Position numbers and translations under genes: made by a program. Shown one piece after another: positions 18,571 to 28,128 of a stretch of 64,000 nt of DNA. Below the pieces are notes generated by a model. The model was not told where the DNA came from. It searched no databases and saw only the letters and a program-made list of their open reading frames with translations. Within the stretch, counting starts at the first letter, position 1, and each line of letters begins with the position of its first letter. Origin of the DNA: Gammaproteobacteria bacterium Ga0074134 (GTDB taxonomy: Bacteria > Pseudomonadota > Gammaproteobacteria > Ga0077554 > Ga007554); contig LNEJ01000028.1 in NCBI GenBank assembly GCA_001464965.1, positions 17,308 through 81,307 on the forward strand, read 5' to 3'.

Positions 18571-20106
18571 ATGGGTTTGTTGAGATCCACCGCCACGGTC
18601 AGCGCCATGACCATGGTTTCGCGCGTGCTGGGTTTTGTGCGCGACATGGTGATTGCGCGCGTGTTCGGCGCAGGTGCGGGAGCGGATGCCTTTTTCGTAG
18701 CATTCCGTATACCCAATTTTTTACGCCGCCTGTTTGCGGAAGGGTCGTTCTCGCAGGCCTTTGTGCCCGTACTGTCTGAATACAAAACCCAGCGTAGTCA
18801 CGACGAAGTGAAAAAGCTGGCCGATGATGTGGCGGGCACGCTGGGGATGTTGCTGTTTCTGATTACGCTCGCCGGCATCATTGCCGCGCCGCTGTTGATC
18901 ATGATCTTTGCGCCGGGTTTTTTGGATGAGCCGCACAAATATGATCTGACAGTGGAGATGTTGCGCATCACCTTCCCCTATATACTTTTTATCTCGCTGA
19001 CCGCGTTTGCCGGGGGCATACTCAACAGCTACGGACGTTTTGTCGTCCCGGCGTTGACGCCGGTTTTTTTGAACCTGGCGATGATCTGCACGGCGCTGTG
19101 GCTCGCGCCGCACATGGATGAGCCGATAGTGGCGCTGGCGTGGGGGGTATTCATTGCCGGTGTCATACAGCTGCTGTTTCAACTTCCCTTTTTGTATCGC
19201 CTGCGTCTGTTGCCGCGCCCGCGCTGGGCATGGAAACAGGAGGGGGTGCAGCGCATCCTCAAGCTGATGCTGCCCAGCCTGTTTGGCTCATCGGTGGCGC
19301 AGGTCAGCTTGCTGATCGACACGGTGATTGCCTCATTTCTGGTGACAGGCAGCGTGTCGTGGCTCTATTACTCGGATCGCCTGGTGGAGTTTCCTCTGGG
19401 GGTGTTCGGCGTTGCGCTGGCCACGGTTATCCTGCCCAGTCTGTCACTCAAGCATGCGCAGGCATCGAGCGAGGGATTCTCGCACACCATGGATTGGGGC
19501 CTGCGATGGGTGATACTGGTCGGCACGCCTGCCATGGTCGGCTTGCTGGTGCTGGCGGGTCCCCTGCTTATTTCGTTATTTCAATATGGCAAGTACGGTG
19601 CGCATGACGTGGAAATGTCCTCGCGCAGCCTGATGGCGTATGGCTTGGGTGTGCTCGCCTTTATGCTTATCAAAGTGCTGGCGCCGGGGTTCTTCGCGCG
19701 GCAGGATACCCGCACACCGGTGCGCATTGGCCTGATTGCGCTGGGTGTCGGACTGGCGTTCAAGGCGGTGCTGGTGTTACCGCTCGCTCACGCGGGACTG
19801 GCATTGTCCTCGTCGCTGGCCGCCTATCTGAACGCGTGGTTGCTGTACCGGGCATTGCGGCGCGAAGAGGTCTACCGGCCTGAGCCGGGCTGGTGGCGCC
19901 TGATGCTGCAAGTAGGTTTTGCAAATGCCGTGATGGCGGCCTTGTTATGGTGGGGTGCGGCGGATTGGTCAGTGTGGATGGCCTGGAGAGGCTCGCAGCG
20001 CATCATGTATCTTCTGCTTTTGGTCGGCGCGGGCGCCGCGGCCTATTTTGCCTGTTTGTGGCTGACAGGAGTGCGTTACCACCATTTCCGGCAGAAGGCC
20101 AAGTGA
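18571..20106 (+). CDS. murJ: Lipid II flippase MurJ (MviN)
   Basis: Moves lipid II across the inner membrane for peptidoglycan synthesis; essential MOP-superfamily exporter. The 511 residues fold into about 14 hydrophobic segments. Family text: TMVSRVLGFVRDMVIARVFGAG at the N-terminus, then FRIPNFLRRLFAEGSFSQAFVPV, and later RILKLMLPSLFGSSVAQVSLLID and LVEFPLGVFGVALATVILPSLS. The functional Arg residues of the first segments (SRVLGFVRD, PNFLRRL) are intact. ATG at 18571 with AAGG upstream. Followed by ribF, ileS and lspA, the order seen in many gammaproteobacteria. Confidence 0.96.
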   Translation: MGLLRSTATVSAMTMVSRVLGFVRDMVIARVFGAGAGADAFFVAFRIPNFLRRLFAEGSFSQAFVPVLSEYKTQRSHDEVKKLADDVAGTLGMLLFLITLAGIIAAPLLIMIFAPGFLDEPHKYDLTVEMLRITFPYILFISLTAFAGGILNSYGRFVVPALTPVFLNLAMICTALWLAPHMDEPIVALAWGVFIAGVIQLLFQLPFLYRLRLLPRPRWAWKQEGVQRILKLMLPSLFGSSVAQVSLLIDTVIASFLVTGSVSWLYYSDRLVEFPLGVFGVALATVILPSLSLKHAQASSEGFSHTMDWGLRWVILVGTPAMVGLLVLAGPLLISLFQYGKYGAHDVEMSSRSLMAYGLGVLAFMLIKVLAPGFFARQDTRTPVRIGLIALGVGLAFKAVLVLPLAHAGLALSSSLAAYLNAWLLYRALRREEVYRPEPGWWRLMLQVGFANAVMAALLWWGAADWSVWMAWRGSQRIMYLLLLVGAGAAAYFACLWLTGVRYHHFRQKAK

Positions 20107-20176
20107 GGGTATTAAGCGTGTATAATCCAAAATTTGCCGTCGTGTGCTCTGTGCATAAAGTCGAAATTTCAAACTC

Positions 20177-21112
20177 ATGGAATTAATACGCGGCCTTTGT
20201 AATGTTCGCCCTCGTCATCGCGGTTGCGTGGCGACGATTGGTAATTTTGACGGGGTGCATCTGGGGCATCAGGCGGTTTTGGGGCAACTGGCGGAAAAGG
20301 CAGCGGAGTTGAATCTGCCTTCGGTGGTGATCACCTTCGAGCCATATCCCCAGGAGTTTTTTGCGCATGGTGCGGTGCCGCCGCGCCTGACGCGATTCCG
20401 GGAAAAGATCCAGGCGTTGCGCCGCTATTCGGTTGATCGTGTATTGTGCCTGCCCTTTAACCGCGCGCTATCTGAAACAAGCGCGCAGGATTTTGTGCGC
20501 CGTATTCTGGTGGAGGGGCTGGGTGTGCGCTATCTCGTGGTGGGTGATGATTTCCGTTTCGGCCACCTGCGCCAGGGTGATTTTGCCATGCTCAAGGCAG
20601 CGGGCGCGCAGCACGGTTTTCAGGTGGTGAACCGGCATACCTTCAGTATCGATGGCGCGCGCGTCAGCAGCACGCGTATCCGCGAGGCATTGACGCGAGG
20701 CGATCTGAATGCCGCCGGGAAGCTGCTCGGGCGGCCCTATCGCATGTGCGGGCGCGTGGCGCGCGGCGATCAGCGGGGACGGACCATCGGTTTCCCCACC
20801 GCCAATATTTATCTGCATCGCAAGGCGTCGCCGGTGCAGGGTGTGTTCGCCGTGGAGGTGTTCGGGCTCGACGCCGAACCGCTTCCCGGCGCGGCGAATG
20901 TCGGCACGCGGCCCACGGTGGACGGTACGCGCGCCCTGCTGGAAGTACACCTGTTCGACTTCGCGCAGGATATTTATGGCCGCTATGTGCAAGTGGATTT
21001 TCTGCACAAGCTGCGTGATGAACAGAAGTTCGCCTCGCTGGATGATCTGAAGCGGCAAATCGCGATGGACGAGCGCCAGGCGCGTGAATTTTTCGATAGT
21101 GGATTGACTTGA
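20177..21112 (+). CDS. ribF: Bifunctional riboflavin kinase/FAD synthetase
   Basis: Makes FMN from riboflavin, then FAD from FMN. The 311 residues hold the N-terminal FAD synthetase (nucleotidyltransferase) domain with GNFDGVHLGHQAVL (about residue 21), VVGDDFRFG and the STRIREAL motif near residue 160. The C-terminal riboflavin kinase domain starts near 185 with GRTIGFPTANI and continues to EVHLFDFAQDIYG. ATG at 20177. A possible -10 box TATAAT lies at about 20125 in the 70-nt gap after murJ. A palindromic repeat separates it from ileS. Confidence 0.96.
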   Translation: MELIRGLCNVRPRHRGCVATIGNFDGVHLGHQAVLGQLAEKAAELNLPSVVITFEPYPQEFFAHGAVPPRLTRFREKIQALRRYSVDRVLCLPFNRALSETSAQDFVRRILVEGLGVRYLVVGDDFRFGHLRQGDFAMLKAAGAQHGFQVVNRHTFSIDGARVSSTRIREALTRGDLNAAGKLLGRPYRMCGRVARGDQRGRTIGFPTANIYLHRKASPVQGVFAVEVFGLDAEPLPGAANVGTRPTVDGTRALLEVHLFDFAQDIYGRYVQVDFLHKLRDEQKFASLDDLKRQIAMDERQAREFFDSGLT

Positions 21113-21135
21113 TTTTATCTCTGTGACAAGTCTTT

Positions 21136-21196
21136 GTAGGGTGCGCTGTGCGCACCATGATGCTTGGCGAGGAATGGTGCGCACAGCGCACCCTAC
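21136..21196. repeat. Hairpin with 22-bp arms between ribF and ileS
   Basis: GTAGGGTGCGCTGTGCGCAC at 21136 and its reverse complement ending at 21196 form an almost perfect 61-nt hairpin with a 17-nt loop. Such GTAGGGTGCGC repeats are common intergenic elements in proteobacteria. It may terminate or stabilise the ribF message. Confidence 0.7.
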
Positions 21197-21249
21197 ATTT
21201 GTAAACCTTTTTGCCCTGGCGATTAAATGAAAAACAAAGTGAGACGGTA

Positions 21250-24120
21250 GTGACTGATTATAAAGACACCTTGAACCTGCCTCAGACAGACTTCCCGATG
21301 AAGGCCAATCTGGCGGGCCGCGAGCCGGAAATGCTCAAGCGCTGGCAGGAGCTGGATCTGTACCGCACGCTGCGCGCGACGCGCGCCGGGCAGGAGAAGT
21401 TTGTGCTTCATGACGGCCCGCCCTATGCCAATGGCGATATTCATATCGGCCACGCGGTGAACAAGGTGCTTAAGGATATCATCGTCAAGGCGCGCAGCAT
21501 GAATGGCCTGGATGCGCCTTATGTGCCGGGCTGGGATTGCCATGGCCTGCCTATAGAGCTGATGGTGGAGAAAAAAATCGGCAAGGCAGGCGTCAAGGTC
21601 GATGCCAAGACCTTTCGCAAGGCATGCCGTGATTATGCACACAGCCAGGTGGCGCGGCAGAGCCAGGATTTCCAGCGCCTGGGCGTGATCGGCGACTGGG
21701 AGCGTCCTTATCTGACAATGGATTTCAAAACCGAGGCGGATATCATCCGCGCCCTGGGGCGCATTATCGATAATGGCCATTTGCACAAGGGCGCAAAGCC
21801 CGTGCATTGGTGTACAGATTGTGGATCGGCACTGGCCGAGGCAGAGGTGGAATACGAAGACAAGACCTCGCCCGCCATCGACGTACGCTTTACAGTGCTG
21901 GACGATGAGTCCTTGAAGGCGCGTCTGCAACATGTGGCTGGGCACGAAGGCCAAGGGCCGGTCTCGGTAGTGATCTGGACCACCACGCCATGGACGCTAC
22001 CCGCCAATCAGGCGGTGGCACTGCATCCTGAGCTGGATTACGCGCTGGTGCAATGCACCACTGAACACGGCGCCGAGAGGCTGCTGCTCGCCGAAGGTCT
22101 GCTCAAGAATACAATGGCGCGTTACGGTATCGAGGAATATCACGTCATCGCCTATGGCCGTGGCGCCGATCTGGAAGGGCTGAAACTGGCGCACCCGTTC
22201 TATGATCGCGAGGTGCCGGTGATCCTCGGTGAGCATGTCACGCTTGAGGCGGGCACCGGCGCGGTGCATACCGCTCCTGCGCATGGCCAGGAAGATTATG
22301 TGGCAGGCGCGCGTTATGGCCTGCCAGTGGACAACCCGGTGGATGCGGGCGGCAAGTTTCTGCAGGGTGTCGAATTGTTCGCGGGCGAACATGTGCTGAA
22401 GGCAAACGATCATGTGCTCGAAGTGCTCAAGGCCAAAGGCGCACTGCTTCATGCCGAGGCGATCCGCCATAGCTATCCGCATTGCTGGCGGCATAAAACA
22501 CCGATCATCTTCCGCGCCACGCCGCAGTGGTTCATCAATATGGAACAGCGCGGCTTGCGTGAACAGGCGCTTGCCGCCATTCGTGATGTTAAATGGATCC
22601 CCGGCTGGGGTCAGGCGCGTATCGAGGGCATGGTGCAAAATCGCCCCGACTGGTGTATCTCGCGCCAGCGTACCTGGGGTGTGCCGATTGCGTTGTTTGT
22701 GCATAAAGAGAGCGGCGCTTTGCATCCATGCTCGCAGGAGTTGATCGAGGCGGTGGCGCAGCGTGTCGAGGCGGGTGGCATCGACGCCTGGTTTGAACTT
22801 GATCCCGCTGAACTATTGGGCGCTGAGGCTGCGGATTATGACAAGGTGAGCGATACGCTGGACGTGTGGTTCGACTCCGGTGTGACGCATGCTGCCGTGC
22901 TGGAGCAACGCGGCGAGCTGCAATTCCCGGCGGATATGTATCTGGAAGGTTCTGATCAGCACCGTGGCTGGTTCCAGTCGTCGCTGTTGACTTCGGTGGC
23001 GATGCGCGGCGTTGCCCCCTATAAATCAGTATTGACGCACGGCTTTACCGTGGACGCGCAGGGCATGAAAATGTCCAAGTCCAAGGGCAATGTCGTCGCG
23101 CCGCAGCAGGTGGTGAATGCACTGGGTGCCGATATCCTGCGCCTGTGGGTGGCCGCCACCGATTACAGCGCGGAGATGAGCGTATCCGACGAGATTCTCA
23201 AGCGTACCGCCGACACGTATCGCCGCTTGCGCAACACATCGCGTTTTCTGCTTGCCAACCTGAATGGCTTTGATCCTGCGCTGCACTGCGTTGCGCCGGA
23301 CAAGATGCTGGGCCTTGATGTCTGGGCAGTCGGGCGCGCCCAGCAGTTGCAAAAAGAAATCCGTGCAGCCTACGAGACATGTGAGTTTCATCTGGTTTAT
23401 CAGAAAGTACACAACTTTTGTAATGTCGATCTGGGCGGCTTTTATCTCGACATCATCAAGGACCGCCAGTACACCACTCAGAGTGGTAGCCTGGCGCGGC
23501 GATCGGCGCAGACCGCGATGTACCATATCCTCGAAGGGTTGGTGCGCTGGATAGCGCCTATCCTAAGTTTTACTGCCGATGAGATATGGCAGCATATGCC
23601 AGGACCGCGCAGTGAGTCTGTGTTTTTGGAGACGTGGTATCTTAAATATCCTTGGGGGACTCACTACAAGAGTGAATTCGCTCTCAAGGAAAAGCATCGG
23701 CGGCTATCGGGCGACTTCAATTGGGATGCTCTTGTTGCGGTGCGCGACGAGGTCAAGAAAGAGCTGGAAAAATTGCGCGTCTCGGGTGCAATCGGCTCAT
23801 CGCTCGACGCCGAGGTCGATCTGTGGTGTGACGATTGTTTGTTCAATGTGCTGGGCATGTTGGAGGATGAGTTGCGCTTCGTGCTGATTACCTCTTATGC
23901 CCGCATCCATCCTGCCGCGAATCGACCCGCCGATGCAGTATGGGCAGCTGCATTTGACCAAGGCGAATTGTGGATCAAGGTCTCCGCTTCGCAGCACCAG
24001 AAGTGCATCCGCTGCTGGCACCACCGCGCCGATGTCGGCAGCCATCCCGAACATCCCGAAATCTGCGAGCGCTGCGTGGAAAACGTTGCCGGTCCCGGTG
24101 AGCAAAGGTGCTACGCGTGA
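21250..24120 (+). CDS. ileS: Isoleucyl-tRNA synthetase
   Basis: Charges tRNA-Ile; class I synthetase with an editing domain that clears Val-tRNA-Ile. The 956 residues show [20 protein letters not shown] (HIGH at 65-68), the editing-domain signature [28 protein letters not shown] and the second signature [12 protein letters not shown]-terminal zinc finger is visible in [13 protein letters not shown] and [16 protein letters not shown] at 21211 is open, but the conserved N-terminus [16 protein letters not shown] starts at the GTG at 21250. Its stop overlaps the lspA start (TGATG), a common ileS-lspA coupling. Confidence 0.97.
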   Translation: MTDYKDTLNLPQTDFPMKANLAGREPEMLKRWQELDLYRTLRATRAGQEKFVLHDGPPYANGDIHIGHAVNKVLKDIIVKARSMNGLDAPYVPGWDCHGLPIELMVEKKIGKAGVKVDAKTFRKACRDYAHSQVARQSQDFQRLGVIGDWERPYLTMDFKTEADIIRALGRIIDNGHLHKGAKPVHWCTDCGSALAEAEVEYEDKTSPAIDVRFTVLDDESLKARLQHVAGHEGQGPVSVVIWTTTPWTLPANQAVALHPELDYALVQCTTEHGAERLLLAEGLLKNTMARYGIEEYHVIAYGRGADLEGLKLAHPFYDREVPVILGEHVTLEAGTGAVHTAPAHGQEDYVAGARYGLPVDNPVDAGGKFLQGVELFAGEHVLKANDHVLEVLKAKGALLHAEAIRHSYPHCWRHKTPIIFRATPQWFINMEQRGLREQALAAIRDVKWIPGWGQARIEGMVQNRPDWCISRQRTWGVPIALFVHKESGALHPCSQELIEAVAQRVEAGGIDAWFELDPAELLGAEAADYDKVSDTLDVWFDSGVTHAAVLEQRGELQFPADMYLEGSDQHRGWFQSSLLTSVAMRGVAPYKSVLTHGFTVDAQGMKMSKSKGNVVAPQQVVNALGADILRLWVAATDYSAEMSVSDEILKRTADTYRRLRNTSRFLLANLNGFDPALHCVAPDKMLGLDVWAVGRAQQLQKEIRAAYETCEFHLVYQKVHNFCNVDLGGFYLDIIKDRQYTTQSGSLARRSAQTAMYHILEGLVRWIAPILSFTADEIWQHMPGPRSESVFLETWYLKYPWGTHYKSEFALKEKHRRLSGDFNWDALVAVRDEVKKELEKLRVSGAIGSSLDAEVDLWCDDCLFNVLGMLEDELRFVLITSYARIHPAANRPADAVWAAAFDQGELWIKVSASQHQKCIRCWHHRADVGSHPEHPEICERCVENVAGPGEQRCYA

Positions 24121-24596
24121 TGCTGAAATGGCTATGGGTGTCAGTGTTGGTTGTCGTGCTTGACCAAGCGGCCAAATTTCTCGCCAGCGGGATGCTGATC
24201 TTGCACGACCCCGTGGCGGTGCTGCCTTTTTTTAATCTCACCCTTATGCACAACCCCGGCGCGGCGTTCAGTTTTCTCGCCGATGCCTCCGGCTGGCAGC
24301 GCTGGTTCTTCACTGTGCTGGCGGCCATTGTCAGCATAGTGCTGGTAGTGTGGCTGCGCCGTCTTCCGCCCCAGGAGAAGTGGATGGCTGCCGCCCTTGC
24401 GCTGGTGCTGGGCGGCGCCGTGGGCAATCTCATTGATCGTCTTATGTATGGTTACGTAGTCGATTTCATCGAGCTATATTATAAAGACTGGTACTACCCG
24501 GCATTTAACATTGCCGATGCAGCTATCACTGTGGGTGCAGTGATGCTGGTGGTTGATACACTGCGCAGCAAGGAAAAGCAGGGCAGGCTGAGTTAG
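24120..24596 (+). CDS. lspA: Lipoprotein signal peptidase (signal peptidase II)
   Basis: Inner-membrane aspartic protease that cuts signal peptides from diacylglyceryl-modified prolipoproteins. The 158 residues have four membrane helices. The conserved boxes are present: VVLDQAAKF near the start, [19 protein letters not shown] with the first catalytic Asp, VVDFIELYY, and [11 protein letters not shown] with the second. GTG at 24108 and 24117 are also open, but the ATG at 24120, overlapping the ileS stop, has the best-placed ribosome site (AAAGGTG). The stop TAG touches the first bases of a family-C element. Confidence 0.95.
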   Translation: MLKWLWVSVLVVVLDQAAKFLASGMLILHDPVAVLPFFNLTLMHNPGAAFSFLADASGWQRWFFTVLAAIVSIVLVVWLRRLPPQEKWMAAALALVLGGAVGNLIDRLMYGYVVDFIELYYKDWYYPAFNIADAAITVGAVMLVVDTLRSKEKQGRLS

Positions 24597-24745
24597 AACC
24601 TGTAGGGCGCATTGCGGCGTTAAAATCGAACTCAAAATGTTCACATACTTCGTGTATGCCCCGCTTTTTCCTTTGATTTTGCCTTGCACTGGGAACCCTT
24701 CGCTGCGCTTCTTCCCTTGATCGAGATCGTGAACAGGTTCTTAGA
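24594..24745. repeat. Terminal-inverted-repeat element, family C copy 1
   Basis: Bounded by AGAACCTG at the left and CAGGTTCT at the right, where the right arm is longer (AGATCGTGAACAGGTTCT). The interior AGGGCGCATTGCGGCGTTAA, a central hairpin CATACTTCGTGTATG and GATTTTGCCTTGCACTG recur at 40501-40645 with a different pair of outer arms. No coding capacity. The remaining 90 nt before fliK hold only its ribosome site. Confidence 0.7.
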
Positions 24746-24840
24746 GTCCTCGTCGCGGGTCTTGCCCTTTGATCCCCGATACCTCTTTGGCGCATAAGTT
24801 GCATTGTCTCGGACATCAACACAGCCAATGAGGGAAGATG

Positions 24841-25890
24841 ATGTCTGACATAGTGACAACGCCACAGCCAGTCAATGGCCGTGGACCGCTGCTGAATACC
24901 GGGAACCCTACCGCCCAAGGCGCGGATTCAGGGGGGAAAAGTGTGTTTTATGATGCACTTGCGGCGCTGCTTGGATTGGGCGAGGCTCCGGTTTCGGCCA
25001 TGCCGACTTCCCCGCCTCCCATCGATTCGCCACGTCAGGAGCTGCCAGCGGACGGCAATTCCTTGCCATCGGCGGCCGGTGTTGGATTGCCGCTTGTTCC
25101 GCCAGTTTCCATGCCGGTTTCCCTGGTGCCAGGCGGAGAGGCGCTTCCTAATACACATGATGCTTCCCCTGATGTGCTTGCTGGTAAGCTGGCGCCGCTT
25201 ATTTCAGCGCCAGGGAATCAGCCGTTGCTATCACCACTCGCTCAAGCTGGGGCTGCCGCGCTTGCAATGCCATCTGCCGCATTGCCCGCGGCACTTCCAT
25301 CGGCGATGGATATGGCTGCCGGACTGTTACAGGGATCTGTGCCAGATAAAGTTGACGCGCGTGATGTGGCGTTACCGCTGAGTGGCGCAGCAGGCTATGC
25401 GGCGGCGCCTTTGTCCAGTCCCCAGGCAAGCTCCCCCGCAACAGCGCCCATCAGCACTGCCATAACTCTCCCCGTCGGCGCCGATGGCTGGGGTCAGGAG
25501 CTGGGCAATCGCGTCCAGTGGCTGGCTCATAATAGTGCACAGGCAGCGGAGCTGAGAATTAACCCGCCCCATCTTGGACCCATCGAAATACGCATCAATG
25601 TCGATCAGGATCAAGCCAGCGTGTCGTTTAGCTCCCAGCACGTGGTGACGCGCGACGCCATTGAAGCCGCGATCCCGCGTTTGCGCGATATGCTCAGCGA
25701 CAACGGCCTTAACCTGGCGAATGTCAATGTCTCATCCCAGTCCTTTTCCGATCAGCGCGGGCAGCAGGCCGGTTCTCCCGATGTTTACCGTGCATCCTTG
25801 GACAGATCTGCCGAGGAGGTGCCAGACGATGTCTCGTCAGCCAATGTAAGCAGGGATATGGTTATAGGATTGGTGGATTATTACGCTTGA
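24841..25890 (+). CDS. fliK: Flagellar hook-length control protein FliK-like
   Basis: 349 residues. The first two thirds are Pro/Ala/Ser-rich and low in complexity, as in FliK rulers. The C-terminal Flg_hook domain (about 215-310) is clear: DGWGQELGNRVQWLAHNSAQ, AELRINPPHLGPIEIRINVD, then AIEAAIPRLRDMLSDNGLNL. FliK measures hook length and switches the flagellar exporter to late substrates. Two adjacent ATGs (24838, 24841); the second has better spacing from AGGGAAG. No other flagellar gene is in the window and family-C debris lies upstream, so it is a solitary copy. It could serve a flagellum encoded elsewhere or be a relocated relict. The tail is acidic with SAEEVPDDVSS. Confidence 0.85.
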   Translation: MSDIVTTPQPVNGRGPLLNTGNPTAQGADSGGKSVFYDALAALLGLGEAPVSAMPTSPPPIDSPRQELPADGNSLPSAAGVGLPLVPPVSMPVSLVPGGEALPNTHDASPDVLAGKLAPLISAPGNQPLLSPLAQAGAAALAMPSAALPAALPSAMDMAAGLLQGSVPDKVDARDVALPLSGAAGYAAAPLSSPQASSPATAPISTAITLPVGADGWGQELGNRVQWLAHNSAQAAELRINPPHLGPIEIRINVDQDQASVSFSSQHVVTRDAIEAAIPRLRDMLSDNGLNLANVNVSSQSFSDQRGQQAGSPDVYRASLDRSAEEVPDDVSSANVSRDMVIGLVDYYA

Positions 25891-25997
25891 ACCTATAAAA
25901 GCAGTTAGCCACAGAGCTTGCAGGGAAAAAACAATTTTCCCGTGATACGGTTTTCAGGTTGAATAAGCACTTTGAGGCCCTGGATAGAATTAAGGAA

Positions 25998-26031
25998 GAT
26001 CTGAATAATTCCATACTGGAATTCGCAGAGC
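25998..26031. repeat. Hairpin repeat, family E copy 2
   Basis: GATCTGAATAATTCCAT followed by ACTGGAATTCGCAGAGC. It matches copies at 35-68 and 32604-32636 through the AATAATTCCAT-CTGGAATT core. Located about 110 nt after fliK. Confidence 0.6.
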
Positions 26032-26199
26032 AAGTTTTTTGATGTTCTTGATGTAATGTTGTTGTCATGTTCCCGTATTAACCTGATTACCACGCGCTGC
26101 AATATCTCGCCTTTCTTGAGAGCAATAATTTTCTGCTTCAGATTGTTCATGAACTTTTCTGGTTTCTGGCATGGATTGTGTATTGATAAAGCCACAACC

Positions 26200-26365
26200 G
26201 TATGCCGTACCGGTGCGGGTGCTTCGGGCTATGATGGCATTCTTGAGGGCGGGAGCGATATCTATGTCCTGAGGGATGGGGTTGGTAATTGCCGTTGATT
26301 AGGGAAGGTTGTCTCTATTCGGAGACGCCCTATTTGCCGGAAATGACAGTGTTTGGATTCTTTAG
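26200..26365 (+). pseudogene. Possible remnant of RTX-like calcium-binding repeats
   Basis: Two short stretches in different frames read like nonapeptide RTX repeats: TGAGASGYDGILEGGSDIYV with LRDGVGN (26206-26292), and GDALFAGNDSVW (26321-26356). Both frames end quickly in stops. RTX repeats are GGxGxDxLx units in secreted adhesins and toxins. The resemblance is short and could be chance, so this is only a suggestion of a decayed surface-protein gene. Confidence 0.25.
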
Positions 26366-26542
26366 TGTATTTTTCGTGATATTTTTGATGATATTCAATC
26401 AATTGTCGCCTATTTTTTGGGCATGAATACCGTGAGGGCGCTGTCTCTTTTTTGATGAGGTATCGTGTTTCTTTTTGCCTTGTGAGTGTCGGGTGATTGC
26501 CAGGGTTGGATTTGATCGTGTGTCAGTTATAGGGTATATTGA

Positions 26543-28030
26543 ATGTCCTCAACGAAAGCTCTTTTTCCGCAAGCAGGCCAACGGTATTTTTGGCGAACGT
26601 CCGACAGTAAGAAAAATACCATGCCTATTGTGCAATCGCGTGTTAATGATAGCGCACCCGCCTTAACTGCAATCTTGCAGCATGTGATTGACCCTGTGAT
26701 CACGGTTGCTTCTCTCTTTGTTATCGCCTTCTTGTATGGTGTGCCTTTTGAAAAGCCATATGTAATTCTATCGATCATTGTGTTTTTGTTGTCGCTGGTT
26801 GTGTTCAAGGAGGCGGATCTTTGCCGGTCATGGCGCGATGGAGGGTTGCGCGCGCAAAGCAGCTCGCTACTGATTTCATGGCTGGCGATGCTGGCTATTT
26901 TGCTGTTCATTGGTTATGCCACGAAGTCTTCTGAGGATTTTTCCCGGCGTGTGCTTCTGACGTGGTTTGTGGCTGTGCCCATTCTGATTTTGCTCGGGCA
27001 TTCCTGGGCGAGGGCGGGGCTCCGTAAATTTTATGAGACAGAAAAAAATACCCGTTCGGTGGTGATCGCCGGGATGAGCGACATAGGGCAGCGGTTAGCA
27101 CGGCGGATCGCTGAAGATGCCCATTTGGGTATGTCTGTAAAGGGTTTTTTCGATGACAGAGCGACTGTGCGTCTGGAGAATGGAGCGCAGGGGGATTCAA
27201 TATTGGGGCGGCTGGAAAATTTGGCGCCTTATGTCCAGGAGCACAAAATCGATCAGATTTATATCGCGCTGCCCATGATGCAGGAAGCTCGCATTATTAA
27301 GTTGTTGGATGACTTGCGTGATACGACGGTCTCCATTTATTTTATACCCGATATCTTTTTTTTCGATCTGATTCAGGCACGCATAAGCGATGTGAACGGA
27401 GTTCCGGTAGTGTCTGTTTGCGAGACGCCGTTCGCTGGCGCGCGGGGCCTGCTCAAGCGCTTGAGCGATGTGGTGGCTGCGGGCGTGATTCTTGCGCTGT
27501 TATCACCATTGCTGCTATTAATCGCTTTGGGGGTGAAGCTGAGTTCCCCTGGCCCTGTGTTATTCAAGCAACGCCGCTACGGTCTGGATGGCGAAGAGAT
27601 TGTGGTGTATAAGTTCCGCTCCATGAGTGTCTGCGAGGATGGCGATAGTATCGTCCAGGCGAGCCGGGGAGATGCACGTATTACGCGTTTTGGCGCATTT
27701 TTGCGCCGTACTTCTTTGGATGAGTTGCCGCAGTTCATCAACGTGTTGCAGGGGCGCATGAGCGTGGTTGGCCCCAGACCCCATGCCGTTGCCCATAATG
27801 AAACGTATCGTAAACTGATCAAGGGCTATATGGTGCGCCATAAAGTGCGGCCGGGAATCACGGGCTGGGCGCAGGTGAATGGACTGCGCGGGGAAACAGA
27901 GACGCTGGAGAAAATGCAGGCTCGCATAGATTATGATCTGGACTATCTCAGATATTGGTCTATGGCGCTGGATGTGAAAATCATATGCAAGACGATTATT
28001 CTGGTATTTCTGGATCGCCGCGCATATTAA
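26543..28030 (+). CDS. Polyprenyl-phosphate sugar phosphotransferase (WcaJ/EpsB-like)
   Basis: Starts an exopolysaccharide repeat unit by moving a sugar 1-phosphate, often glucose, to undecaprenyl phosphate at the inner membrane. The 495 residues have four N-terminal membrane helices (about 50-165), a nucleotide-binding-like middle region (VVIAGMSDIGQRLARRI), a fifth membrane segment (KRLSDVVAAGVILALLSP) and the catalytic bacterial-sugar-transferase domain: SSPGPVLFKQRRYG, KFRSM, LRRTSLDELPQF, GRMSVVGPRPH and the end LDYLRYWSMALDVKI. ATG at 26543 has AGGG upstream; a later ATG at 26621 is also possible. The next gene, 98 nt downstream, is an EpsL-like barrel, supporting an exopolysaccharide role. 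Confidence 0.92.
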   Translation: MSSTKALFPQAGQRYFWRTSDSKKNTMPIVQSRVNDSAPALTAILQHVIDPVITVASLFVIAFLYGVPFEKPYVILSIIVFLLSLVVFKEADLCRSWRDGGLRAQSSSLLISWLAMLAILLFIGYATKSSEDFSRRVLLTWFVAVPILILLGHSWARAGLRKFYETEKNTRSVVIAGMSDIGQRLARRIAEDAHLGMSVKGFFDDRATVRLENGAQGDSILGRLENLAPYVQEHKIDQIYIALPMMQEARIIKLLDDLRDTTVSIYFIPDIFFFDLIQARISDVNGVPVVSVCETPFAGARGLLKRLSDVVAAGVILALLSPLLLLIALGVKLSSPGPVLFKQRRYGLDGEEIVVYKFRSMSVCEDGDSIVQASRGDARITRFGAFLRRTSLDELPQFINVLQGRMSVVGPRPHAVAHNETYRKLIKGYMVRHKVRPGITGWAQVNGLRGETETLEKMQARIDYDLDYLRYWSMALDVKIICKTIILVFLDRRAY

Positions 28031-28128
28031 TGTCGAGAATGGCTCGTATAGAAATCACACAATTCCGTATGTATTTTCTGATATTTTCTTAACCCCAGCA
28101 AGAACAAATCCGCCAGCCAGTAAAATTA

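Larger units (their letters stand above)
25891..26542. other. 652-nt AT-richer intergenic region before the exopolysaccharide genes
   Basis: No confident gene. It holds hairpin E copy 2 (25998) and possible RTX-like remnants (26200-26365). A minus-strand frame of up to 96 codons (26195 to 25905) crosses the hairpin and has no recognisable domain. Base composition is visibly more AT-rich than the flanking genes, which suggests acquired or decaying DNA. The right end should carry the promoter for the gene at 26543; I could not pick a clear one. Confidence 0.5.
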
